Source: Collybiopsis luxurians FD-317 M1
Taxonomy: Eukaryota > Basidiomycota > Agaricomycetes > Agaricales > Omphalotaceae
Direction: 5' to 3'
Assembly: GCA_000827265.1 (NCBI GenBank)
Contig: KN834857.1
Span: forward strand, 125,966-158,293
Length of the DNA: 32,328 nt
The stretch's first letter is position 1. Every line of letters begins with the position of its first letter. The notes beneath the pieces were generated by a model that was not told where the DNA came from, made no database searches, and was given only the letters and a program-made list of their open reading frames with translations. Position numbers and translations under genes: made by a program. Positions 10,242-19,689 of this stretch are shown piece after piece.

Positions 10242-11490
10242 ATGCCCAGCTTCAACCACCTTTCTAATGAGTTCCACAATCTGATTGCTGGCCACCTTTC
10301 CGATGACTCTGCAGCTCTGGCTGCACTCTCCTCTGTCGACCAGTCCCTTTGTACCTTCTCCAACCATCATCTCTACAAAGAAGTCAAGCGCCTTGGTGTT
10401 CTTGCCACTCTCTCCCTTTCGCAGACTGATTGACAGCTATTCGATGGAATGGACAGTCCTCATCCTGCTTCCTTTATCAGAAGTCTTACCATTGTCACCA
10501 GTGATCAGAGACACAGGACACTGGTAGAACAAAGCCAACGGGCCTTATTCTTTGAGTCTCTTTGAGGGGCTATTGGGAACATCTCCACATTTGGACAACT
10601 GAGGACACTCAGGCTCCACTTGGATGGCTTGTCTTTTGTTGATGCCTTCGAAGGATTTAACTTTACAACCAACCAAGTCTAGAGGTTCTGGACATTCAAG
10701 GGGGGATTCGCCGATCAGGAAGCAAATATATGTTGTGATATCTTTGTAAGTAGTTATCCCTACCTTATTTTTTGCCACTGATCATGAAGCTCATATATTC
10801 AGGGCAATGTGCTCTCCAGTGCTTCGATCCAGAAGCTAAGCTTCGAATTTGCCATTCTTGGATGCCGAGGTACGTTTGTTTTTATTCTCCATAATGTTCA
10901 TCAAGTGATCATTTGATTAGGTGAAAGGACGAATGCTACTTGGCTCTACCCAATGTTACTCCGCACAATGATGCTCACTTCGGCAAATGTTGTACAGCTG
11001 ATGATTGTACTTAACATGTCCTCGCATGACTCCATTCAGTCTTTCAGTCGCTCGCTCGATTGTATCCATCTCCTAGCCCTCTGCGACCTTGAGATTGTGA
11101 TTGGACAGATACGTGGTCCCTCCGGCCTTGAGCCTCTCCTCGATCTTGCTACATTTCTAGCCAGGCATCATACGCTGGAAAGACTCGAAGTGAGCAGTTC
11201 CGTTCACAATTAGCTCCGACTTGCTCCAGTTACACTTTATCCAAATTCCAATCTGGTGTCAAGCTCCTCTCTTTGTCATTTTGGAGGCCGCTTTGAGGAT
11301 TGTCAGGCCCTTCAAAGCATATTTTGCAGCTCTTTGGAATCACTGACTATGTACTTACCTTTTCATGCTCCTCCATTGTCATCTCTGGATCATAGGCACA
11401 CTTCCAAAGAGCGGAGTCTGCTAGGTGAGTTATCCACTCATTCCATTTCTTGTAGTGCTTGACCAATGCACTTCAAATTTCAGCTGACTT
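10242..11490 (+). pseudogene. F-box-like protein gene, four in-frame stops, truncated
   Basis: It starts at ATG 10242 with MPSFNHLSNEFHNLIAGHLS and SSVDQSLCTFSNHHLY, the F-box-like beginning of a large basidiomycete family (LPNEL..I..HL.DD, later leucine-rich segments). Members usually act as substrate adaptors of SCF ubiquitin ligases; that role is known for F-box proteins, not shown here. Exons 10242-10745, 10803-10869 and 10921-11424 are joined by normal introns (57 and 51 nt, phases 0 and 1); a further GTGAGT...CAG intron is 11425-11483. The frame is never shifted but has TGA at 10431 and 10563 and TAG at 10680 and 11211. The next exon is cut after a few codons by the repeat starting at about 11491. 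Confidence 0.75.
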
Positions 11491-11730
11491 CTTCTGTTGT
11501 ATTTCACAGTTTGGAGTCATAAGTAATACAATCCGGCATGTGTAGTTCCGAGTAGGATCACTCATCTAGCTGCTGACAGTATTACTCAGATATTAGTAGT
11601 AAAAGTTGGTAGAACTTTCTAGATACTATGCTGTGTAGTATGTAAGGCCCACTTTGAAGCCATTACCATAGAGCAGAACAATTCCTTGTATCCAATATTC
11701 GAGTCTCAACTACTCTGATCAAACCAATGC
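11491..11730 (+). repeat. Interspersed repeat, inverted partner of 2028-2228
   Basis: It starts with TGTTGTATTTCACAG inside what should be the next exon of the F-box-like gene. It shares GTAATACAATCCGGCATGTG, the Tyr/Ser-type AT-rich middle and ACTCTGATCAAACC with the copy at 2.0-2.2 kb in opposite orientation. Divergence is moderate, with some indels in the middle. The inner 65 bp overlap the C-terminal codons of the minus-strand ORF 11663-11980, and a related peptide (GLIRVV) can be read in the 2.0-kb copy. Confidence 0.65.
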
Positions 11731-11980
11731 CTACCAGATCAATGATATTAGTGACAATGGTGCTTGTGGTGATACCATCCCAAGAGATCCACAAGTCTGT
11801 GGGTAAGGGGGCAATGCTGTAGATAGGAGTGTCTGCTGCAGGCATGTAGATATTCCCTCTATATGACCCAGATATTGCACTCGGTTGTCTTGAGATAGTA
11901 ACTTCCAAATAGCCCATCAGGCCTGTAGACTGTACAGTGAGGGTCACCTCTTGCTTACTCCTGCCAATTGTCTTTGTCAA
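11663..11980 (-). CDS. Orphan ORF, 105 residues
   Basis: An open minus-strand frame begins MTKTIGRSKQEVTLTVQSTG, contains ISGSYRGNIYMPAADTPIY, and ends VVETRILDTRNCSALW. It has no signal peptide or membrane segment and a balanced composition. I do not recognise the family. Its last 20 codons fall within the interspersed repeat shared with 2.0 kb, where GLIRVV is also readable, so the ORF could be the tail of a repetitive gene. No start context or introns were evident. Confidence 0.3.
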   Translation of the reverse strand: MTKTIGRSKQEVTLTVQSTGLMGYLEVTISRQPSAISGSYRGNIYMPAADTPIYSIAPLPTDLWISWDGITTSTIVTNIIDLVGIGLIRVVETRILDTRNCSALW

Positions 11981-12707
11981 CCAATTATTTTTCTTCTGGA
12001 AACCTCAGTGCTGTTACGTTATTTTTCCCAGTTGACATACTTGGAATTTTCAGCTTGGTGAAATTTTACTAGGGTTATTCACTGAGGCTTTTGCAAGACA
12101 GCGAGTCTCATAATCTGTTAAGGAATAAATATCGACATAGCATCTATTAGCATGAATAGGCAATAGGATGTAGTACAAATCACGTCAGTTGATAGTAAAG
12201 CAGCTGAGGTAGTTGGATGCTGTGGCTGCGGCCTAGATATTGCTACTGTATAGTATGTATGTAAGCTAGAAATGAAGGCGGAAGCAAAGAGAGGAACTGT
12301 ATATATCATGGTCAAACCTGTTTGTACGGAGCACAGTCACTCCGCTCTTAACAGCAAGAATGTACTGAATTACAAGGAAAGGTATTACTATTTTTATTGC
12401 TATCTACTACAATGTTGAAAACTTACAATGTAGGTATAGAGCTAGCATAATACAGGTGCCTGGTCAAGGTAATTTAGGGAATACCAGCAGCTTAACTGAC
12501 CCATTTCCGGATCACCCCAAATTGTGAGGTGCCAGGGGTCCAGGAGTATCAATTCAGGCTGGACCAAGCCACGCCTCTGGATTCGTCCTGGGCTTGGAAA
12601 AGCCTGGGGTTTTGCATTATGTTATCCGGGAATTTTGTCAGGTGGATATCGACAACTATTTGAGCCCAAGAATACCTCATATCTGATCGCGTCCACTTGC
12701 GGTATGG
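11981..12707. other. Intergenic, no gene recognised
   Basis: Short frames on both strands only. AT-rich with scattered TA-rich tracts. Nothing matches the LTR-like blocks. Confidence 0.4.
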
Positions 12708-12912
12708 ACTGAGAAGAAACGGTGAATAACAACCCCGTCCCCTTCTTTCAACATTCTATGTGTCCAATTGTGGATCAGCTTCATATGCCCCTGATGGCTT
12801 AGTATTTTCCTCAGACATCTACACCCGTCCAATAGTATGAATTGAGAAGTCGGTGAATAGTAACCCCGTCGCCTTGCTTCAACCTTCCATGTGCCCAGCT
12901 ATGGATCGCCTT
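12708..12912 (+). repeat. Two diverged ~75-bp direct repeats
   Basis: Blocks 12708-12783 and 12838-12912 share GGTGAATA.TA/CAACCCCGTC, the CTTC/GCTTCAAC segment and TGGATC.GCTT in the same order, 130 bp apart. A weaker trace (GAATAGTAACCTTGTC) recurs at about 13217-13235. Confidence 0.5.
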
Positions 12913-13033
12913 TGAAATGAAATCAATGGAAGAAATCGATACACATCGATAGATAGGTAATGCAATATTACGCAGCAGGACGCCGTATTTGGACCGGCGG
13001 AGAGGGGCGAGGTAAAATGGAGTTGCATGTTGG

Positions 13034-13165
13034 CTAAACTAAAAAGTTACGGGACACTCGAGGCAGACTTCCATTCATCACATGTCTTTCTTTTTTTGTA
13101 ACACAGTATCTAAACTCAAAAGTACACAGCACACGAGACAGACTTCTATTTATCATATCATGTCG
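13034..13165 (+). repeat. Tandem ~72-bp repeat
   Basis: Two adjacent imperfect units begin CTAAACTAAAAAG and CTAAACTCAAAAG, and each continues with a GACAGACTTCCATTTATCAC-like block. The unit also occurs once at 7170-7256. It has no coding content. Confidence 0.55.
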
Positions 13166-13299
13166 TATCATGTCATCTTGCGGCACTATAACTTGCAGTG
13201 CGGATCGATACAGAATCGCAGAATAGTAACCTTGTCCCTCGTTCCTAGATTTTCCCATGAAACTTTGATTCGTGTCATTCTACTTCAATCTATGTAGAT

Positions 13300-13920
13300 A
13301 TTGTTCTGTATAGATAGCGATATCAGTATCAAGGAATATTGATGAATGGAAGTCTGAATCAATGAGGATGGATGTCACCAAAGGTCCGTCCTCATGTCAT
13401 TCCTCGAGGTCCGTTTTCGAGGAATTGAAATGCAAATATCCTTGAACCTGACCAGATCGTTAGTGCTGACTGTCGAATGATTTCTGTTTCTAGTATGTGT
13501 TCCTAAGTTCGACTCTATTTCCTAGATGTGGAATGTCATCGGTTCCAATTCGATGGAAAGCAGGGAGGCGTTGCTTGTTTTTGGACAATTCCGTTGATAG
13601 CGACCCTGGACATTCCATACTACTTCCGTATTTAATATTTATTCTCATAATTCAGGCCGCAGCTTGGTGAGCCGCAAGCAACTCTGTCAGTTGCAGCTCA
13701 GCGCTAGCAGCAGCGAGATCGGAAGTGGCGGATAGTAAGTATCTCAAAATGATGTGCGTTTATCATGGATACCGCTGTGTTATTTTTCTCTTCAATAAAA
13801 GAAAACACGTACTACCATCCTGTTTCAGATGTGACTGTGACCAAACTGTATTGAAAAAAAAAATTTATGTATTAAGGAAAGTCCATAAAAATCGCTTCTT
13901 CCCTACCATGTTTCAAGAAA
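13300..13920. other. Upstream region of the EF-hand/ZZ gene
   Basis: No gene was recognised. A possible 5' UTR intron begins with GTAAGTATC at about 13735 and could end at one of the AGs before 13921. No clear TATA box was seen. Confidence 0.35.
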
Positions 13921-16900
13921 ATGCCCACCTCGGAAGCTCTAGTCGATACAGGGAATTCCCTTCAGCCCTCCGCTAACTTGAATGACAAACAGGTAAAGCA
14001 ATCGAAAGTGTCAGATTGGTTCAGTACGCTCAGCGGACTTTTTGTGGTACGTTTCCGCTGATGTTGTTCCTGCCGCAGGAGAAACCGTCGAGTCGTCCCA
14101 AAGCAAGATCTCCAATACCCAAAGCAAGGTCTCGAATGGTCAACCAGCAGCTCCTGGGTCAGTGTACGCAGTTCAGCGTTTGCAGGCGGAGGTGGACAGG
14201 TCAAACAGGCAGTCGGAACTGCTCCTCAGTCAGTTAGAAGTACTCCAGAATGTACATTCCTTTGCTACTAGTAAGTTGTCGTTTGATGTCATGCGACCAT
14301 ATTGACACGCCCATCGTCATCAAAAGTTGCCGTTCTGGCCTTCAAGGTAGCTATCAAATTGGAACACGCGCGTCGCGAGAATGACAAACGTGTCTTGGCT
14401 GTCCGCATTTCCATGAACGAAATGTTCGCTGTTATGCTCCTGTAACTTTGGCAGTGTTGTGTATCTATTGATTTTACTGATTTCAATATCAACAGCATGA
14501 AAGGCATTCCAGTAGACAAGAAAGATCGAAATGGCAAATCAATCCAAGCTCACTTGGGAGGGCATATCAACACCATAGCCGAGGATATAAAGGGATACTC
14601 TGCGATGTGCGACACTTTTCAGAGCAAACAAACCATTGGTGAGTTTTTACTTGAATCTTGTTAAAAATTCAAATCTTGCCTGACTCGTACCAAGTCAAAT
14701 CCTTCAGGTCACCTGAATGGGACGGAAACTTTAAATTTTTCATTACCTTATTTAAAGCACACAGGGAAAACATTTACCGTGAGATAATGCTGTACATGGA
14801 TATCAACATGAAACCGAAGGAAGACACGCTCACTGACATTTCGCGTTCCTTCCAAACTGCAGATGACAGCCTACCCCTGATTCTTCTCCTTGAGCAGCTC
14901 CGCTCTCCTGAAGAGTGCGAGTCGCGACGTTTCGTCGAATCACGTGGAGGTCCCAAAGAGATCTTGAAAAATGACGAACTCATGCAGGAACTCATTAGAA
15001 GGAGTGGCGAGCCCGAGTCAAACACATCTTTACCGAAGGGGCAAACTAATTTGATTCAGGACATCAAGCGTGAGATTCAAAAGACGGTGGCGGACTTAAT
15101 CTCAAAGAATAGAGAACCTTTCTTTGCCAAATTCGATGCTCTTCTGGAGCAGTTACGGGATAATGTGGACACTTCAGTGCTAAAGGAAAGTGACTGGAGC
15201 ATTGGTAGATTGGTGGACGATCCTCATGAACGAATTATTGATCCAGTAATAGTTTCTTATTTTACGCAGGTCAACGACTGACGAGATTACTTGAAGGAGC
15301 TCAGTCAGATCTGGAAAGACATGGCAAGTGTTTTGAAAACGGAAGTCACCTGGGCTAATACTTTTCTAGGGCTGGAAAAGTACAGTAAAAGCCCGATCTA
15401 TGGCCATGGGTCTTCGCGAATATTATTCCGAGCGCCGAAAGGACATACAGTCCAGAGATCGACAGTTGATGGAAAGCATATCTGCCATTGTCCACTCCAC
15501 AGACGACTCAGAAGCCCATCAAGTACAGGAAATCAAAGATATTATGGATAGTACCGACCATATGAAAGGGAAACCCACGCCAAGCTATACAAAAGACGAT
15601 TGGGCGTTAGATTACATCACGATCCCGAGAATTCAGACACTCCTTGAAGCATTAGACGACGATTCATCGACCTTGATCTCGGTGGCAGAGGCCAATTCCT
15701 TTACTACGGCTCGCCCGGCAGATTGGAGGTGAACAGCAAAAACCCAGCATTATGTTACGCACTACTAATCTTCTCACAGCTTAGCAAAATGGTTGGCATT
15801 TTGGACGGCCTGTTTCCCTCTGACCCTGAAGTACTACTACAATCGCATTCAGATCCTTTTGTACCAGATCGAAGATCTAGTTCAGCAGACCTTACAAGTA
15901 AACAGCCAGTCCGTCAAAGTCTTCGTTTCCGGACCGGCCATCACGCTGTTGACAGATAGACTTCTGGCTGGCGTGCGTGAAGCCGTAAATGACATCTATG
16001 ACGACCATGAGGTCTTTCAGCGTTTCGAAGACTACGTGGAGTCGCAGGAGGAGCGAATGCGGCACATACTTCAGACTCTGAAATACAGGATCGATGCCGA
16101 AAACTCGCTTCGGTTGGTCATTGGTTCTGGTGGTTTGGATAAGGTTGTCCTCTCATTTTAAGGCCTCACTGCAGTACTGAAATGTTATCGCAGCACATCA
16201 TGGCTCTGCTCTACCTGCTTTTTGTCCGTGTTTACCAAGTTCTTCAGTTGGCAACAACTACCGCCATTAACCCCAAAGAAGTTGACAATATCATGGAATC
16301 ATTCGAAGTGATTCATAAGGCTATCTATTCCCGAGTTGAAAGCTTCAAAGGTGAGCTCAATCGGTCGTTTCCAGATCAGTACGATAATAATATTTCGCCT
16401 CAGCTGTATGCCAACTGCAGAATCTCAATTTGAAAGAGCAATTACGCCGAATCTCGAACGGTATTGTATGTCTAATTTATCTGGCATTTTATGAGAACTT
16501 CTGCACTTACTATCTCTTTTAAGTTCTATTATACAAAATTTCCTGAGGACTTACTCGAGAGCACATATTGGACCGCGATGTACGGCGATGGGGGCCATGT
16601 TGACACATTTGAAGATGTCGGACACGTCATGCCAGTCCTGGAGATATCTAACCCTTCCTTTGCGGACATCGACGCTATCCAGGCTGTTCCATCGGGGGAG
16701 TTGTTTCACCCAGCTATCGATGATTGGCTGGACGTTGAAGCATACATGGAATCCGATGATTCTGTCAGTCCAGTACTTTTGCTCACCGACTCTCTGGCAG
16801 GGTCACGGCCCTCCTGGTGCGGCTTCTATTCATACTCGTTCGAATATGGCGGTGCGTTTACAACAAAATATCCGGCCGGTGTCATAAATCTCCCAGTCCC

Positions 16901-18695
16901 GGAATTGGATGGCTATATCTCAGGAAGTGGATCGGACAGCTATGGAGAGTTCTCCATAAAGGGCCAAGTCAATGGCGAGTCAATTACCTTCAACAAGAGT
17001 TATACTTCTGGGCAAGTCATAACATGGCGGTATGAGGGCAGGATGAACTCTGAGCGCAACCAAATATCTGGCGAGTGGGGCTCTTGCGACACTGTTCTTG
17101 ATGACTTTACTGAGCATCTTGAGCAAAATGAGATCCATGGTGATTTTCAACTAGATATTGCTCCTCTAGGCATTCACAAACTTGTGAATGTGGATGCCGG
17201 TTCAGTGACCTCTAACTCAGCTCGTGAGCGATGGCATCTTGCAGTGAAATCTGTGATCACATTGTTGCGGATTAAGAAGGGAAAATTTACTGGTTGGCCC
17301 TACTTGCAGAACCGGAGTCGGATTCGGCGTCGATTCCTTGAACTCTTCCCTAGGCTCCATGAATTGGACTCACCTTTGCTTTGGCGGGCTGGCAACCCTT
17401 TGACTGACGGTGAAATGGAAGAATTTTTGACATTAATTTCCTGCTGCTCAAGGCAGGACTTCCGATTCTATAGGTCTCTAAGCGCATGTTTGAAGCGAAG
17501 AGAAATTGTGCATTGGTTTGTGCTAGCATTGCAATTCAGTTGTCCCTCTTGTCATTGACTGCATCCCCCCAGGGGCAGGGTCTGTGAGTTGGCTGATCAG
17601 ACCAGCACAATCACCGACACCCGGTTTATCTGCTTGGACTGCCTCAGGTTCCATCCCGTGAGTGGGGTAGCCTCGGAAACCATAGACCTTTGCACCGAGT
17701 GTATCGACAAAGCTGTAGACCGCGGCGAAGATAACATGCATCACATTCCGTCACACGACATGCTGCAGTTACGCTATTGCTGCTCTGCCCGAAGGGAAAG
17801 TAGCTCCCTGTTGAGAGCTGCCGTTGAAATTGCAAAGCAGTTGCGCACTGAAGGTAGACACAACGCATGCATATCATCCAGTTCAACTAATTTTACAATT
17901 GTAGATGCCAAAGTTAGTGACCCCAGCAAATGCTACAAATGCCAGTCAACCCTTAAGCGACCGTACTGGTATTGCTTGACATGCCCGGGTATGTAAACAT
18001 TGGTCCTTTACAATTTCTATGCACGACTTCATGGTTTTGCAGACAAAAAACGGATTTGCATGACATGTAAAGATCGAATTGACAGTATATATTCTCCAGT
18101 GGACGACTTGAAGCTCGTACGAACCAATACCCATGACCCAGGAGGCATGAGGACCGAGGATTCTCCTGGTCATGTTATGGCCCATATTCCAGAGACTCAC
18201 GATGGCGAGACAATGATTCATACACTTATGATGGACATGACTAGTAGTCTTGTTAGTGGTGATATTTTTCCTGATGAAGAAGATGGTGAGAGAAAGGATG
18301 AAAGTAGTGGCAATGAACCTGCGGGTGGCAAGGAAGATAATGGAGAAGTCGAAGACATGTTGGAGGAGGCGAATGGGAGCACAGGGTCTCAGGACAGAGA
18401 CGAAGTTCCTGAAAGTGGTGAAGTAGGCTCTTCGCGAGAACACAACACAGAGACCAAGCAGCAATCTCCCGGTCATGACTACAGACATACACTTCTTCTC
18501 TGTCGAAATCTCGGCGAGTCATCACTAAAGAAGAGCCTGGATAAGGCTAGTGTCGATGAGCAGCTTGAAGACATCAGGGAACAATTGAGAGCCGTCAAGT
18601 CCATGGAAAGCAGAATTTTGGAACGATTGGATCATATAATGGGAGGGTCACTTGGGCCTGCAGCCTTGGAGAATGCAACCGCGGATCCAATGTAA
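13921..18695 (+). CDS. EF-hand and ZZ-type zinc-finger protein, ~14 exons
   Basis: This is a large cytosolic-looking protein of a basidiomycete-expanded family; its cellular role is unknown to me. Exons: 13921-14023, 14079-14270, 14327-14441, 14496-14638, 14695-15251, 15300-15323, 15370-15728, 15780-16143, 16194-16350, a small exon near 16421-16460, about 16496-17515, 17573-17853, 17905-17988, 18043-18695 (TAA). Except at 16.35-16.52 kb, all phases agree. In order it shows an N-terminal helical region (AIKLEHARRENDKRVLA), GWKSTVKAR, an EF-hand loop (DDDSSTLISVAE at 15655-15690, Glu at position 12 but Thr in place of the usual Gly at 6), a helical region, a beta-rich domain around WCGFYSYSFEYGG and WRYEGRMN, then ZZ-type cysteine pairs (FICLDC, DLCTEC, CYKCQ, YWYCLTC, ICMTC). 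It ends with an acidic tail and a C-terminal coiled coil (EQLEDIREQLRAVKS). The usual second Cys of the first ZZ pair is missing (VCELA). No internal stop was found, so it is probably functional. Confidence 0.85.
15324..15369 (+). other. GC-AG intron next to a 24-nt exon
   Basis: The coding frame needs a join between IWKDM and GWKSTVKAR. The only join that keeps frame and family sequence uses GCAAGT at 15324 and CTAG at 15369. The preceding exon, 15300-15323, encodes just eight residues (LSQIWKDM) and is itself preceded by a GTTTCT...GGAG intron at 15252-15299. Confidence 0.65.
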
Positions 18696-18772
18696 CCAAA
18701 AGCCTGCCCCAGACTTTAGTTAATAATACAGTACTTGAGTGTATGTATTACAAATGATAATGGTAAGACCGT

Positions 18773-18778
18773 AATAAA
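18773..18778 (+). terminator. Possible polyadenylation signal
   Basis: AATAAA lies 78 nt after the stop codon of the EF-hand/ZZ gene, followed by mixed sequence. Fungal signals are loose, so support is weak. Confidence 0.35.
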
Positions 18779-18895
18779 ACTGGCACCAGCAATAGCAAGT
18801 TCCAGATCATCAAGTGACAGGAGATCCTTAAAATGAATCTCATGGACTCGGAGAAGGTGAGGCTGGCGCAGGGGGGTGTAGTATTAAGGAGATTC

Positions 18896-18985
18896 CCTTA
18901 CATTCGTTCCTGGTGCTCACGCTCACATTCGGGCCGCCCACACTCACATTCCGAGGGCTCACATTCACATTCTGCATGCTCATTG
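18896..18985 (-). repeat. 21-bp minisatellite, locus 1
   Basis: About four 21-bp units built on AATGTGAGTGTGAGC (minus strand) encode NVSVSxx in the open frame. The same unit and parts of its flank (CACCAGGAAC) recur in opposite orientation at 24628-24723. Confidence 0.65.
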
Positions 18986-19085
18986 CCACAGTTGGCACTA
19001 AGTTAGAGTAAACAGAAAACTGATTTGTGTGCCCAAATAATAATATACACCTGTCTTTCTCGTACCACGACATCTCGACGCGTCA

Positions 19086-19650
19086 ATGGCCAAGCAAAAT
19101 GGCAATAGCGAGCTTCCAGCACTCATCAGTCGACTTCCAACTCAAATATTAGATGCATTCCATAACTGTGTATGTGATAGACTTCATTTTACATGCTTCG
19201 GCACACATGTCATTGATGACTTTGCTCATTTCTATAGGTGTTCAATACCGAATTCATTCAGAAAACCCCAATATCTTTCTCACGCAAGATTGGATTAATC
19301 TGGACGCGTTACGCAGCTTTTTACGCGACGAGGGATATGGAAATTATTGAAACAATTTTTCAGGTATATTGTACTGTTGTTTGACATTTTTCACTCATTG
19401 AATATATACATCCTGTATTTCTAGAAGTCCACATCAAGCAGGAAATGGTTGAGGAAGAGAATAAGAAGTGTACTGAGGTCCGAGCATGTGTTTCTACGCA
19501 TGAAGGTGGACATGAAGTGACGTATATTCTTGATGCTGATGAAGAGCTTGAGGGTGCATTAACATTGTGATATTTCCACAATGTCATAGGGTCAAACCAA
19601 TCCGAAGTTGATGCAAAGGACAAAAATGATGAGGATGAAACTCAAGTGAC
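19086..19650 (+). CDS. Small uncertain gene, family not recognised
   Basis: ATG at 19086 opens MAKQNGNSELPALISRLPTQ. A GT...TATAG intron follows at about 19169-19239. Two ways of splicing give different second exons. One (phase 1) reads VQYRIHSENPNIF and ends in TGA after about 36 residues, giving a complete small protein of about 64 residues. The other (phase 0) reads VFNTEFIQKTPISF up to another GT donor near 19363, and could continue with an acidic exon starting IKQEMVEEENKK. I cannot tell which is real, or whether this is the start of the transposon-type gene that follows. Confidence 0.35.
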
Positions 19651-19689
19651 AGTGCGTACGTAGATATATCTGAGAATTTTGGGTATAAT

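Noticed and set aside
17946..18488. 180-codon minus-strand frame with hydrophobic segments
   Set aside because: It lies opposite the acidic tail and last introns of the EF-hand/ZZ gene, whose splice sites and cysteine motifs are much stronger. It is a shadow.
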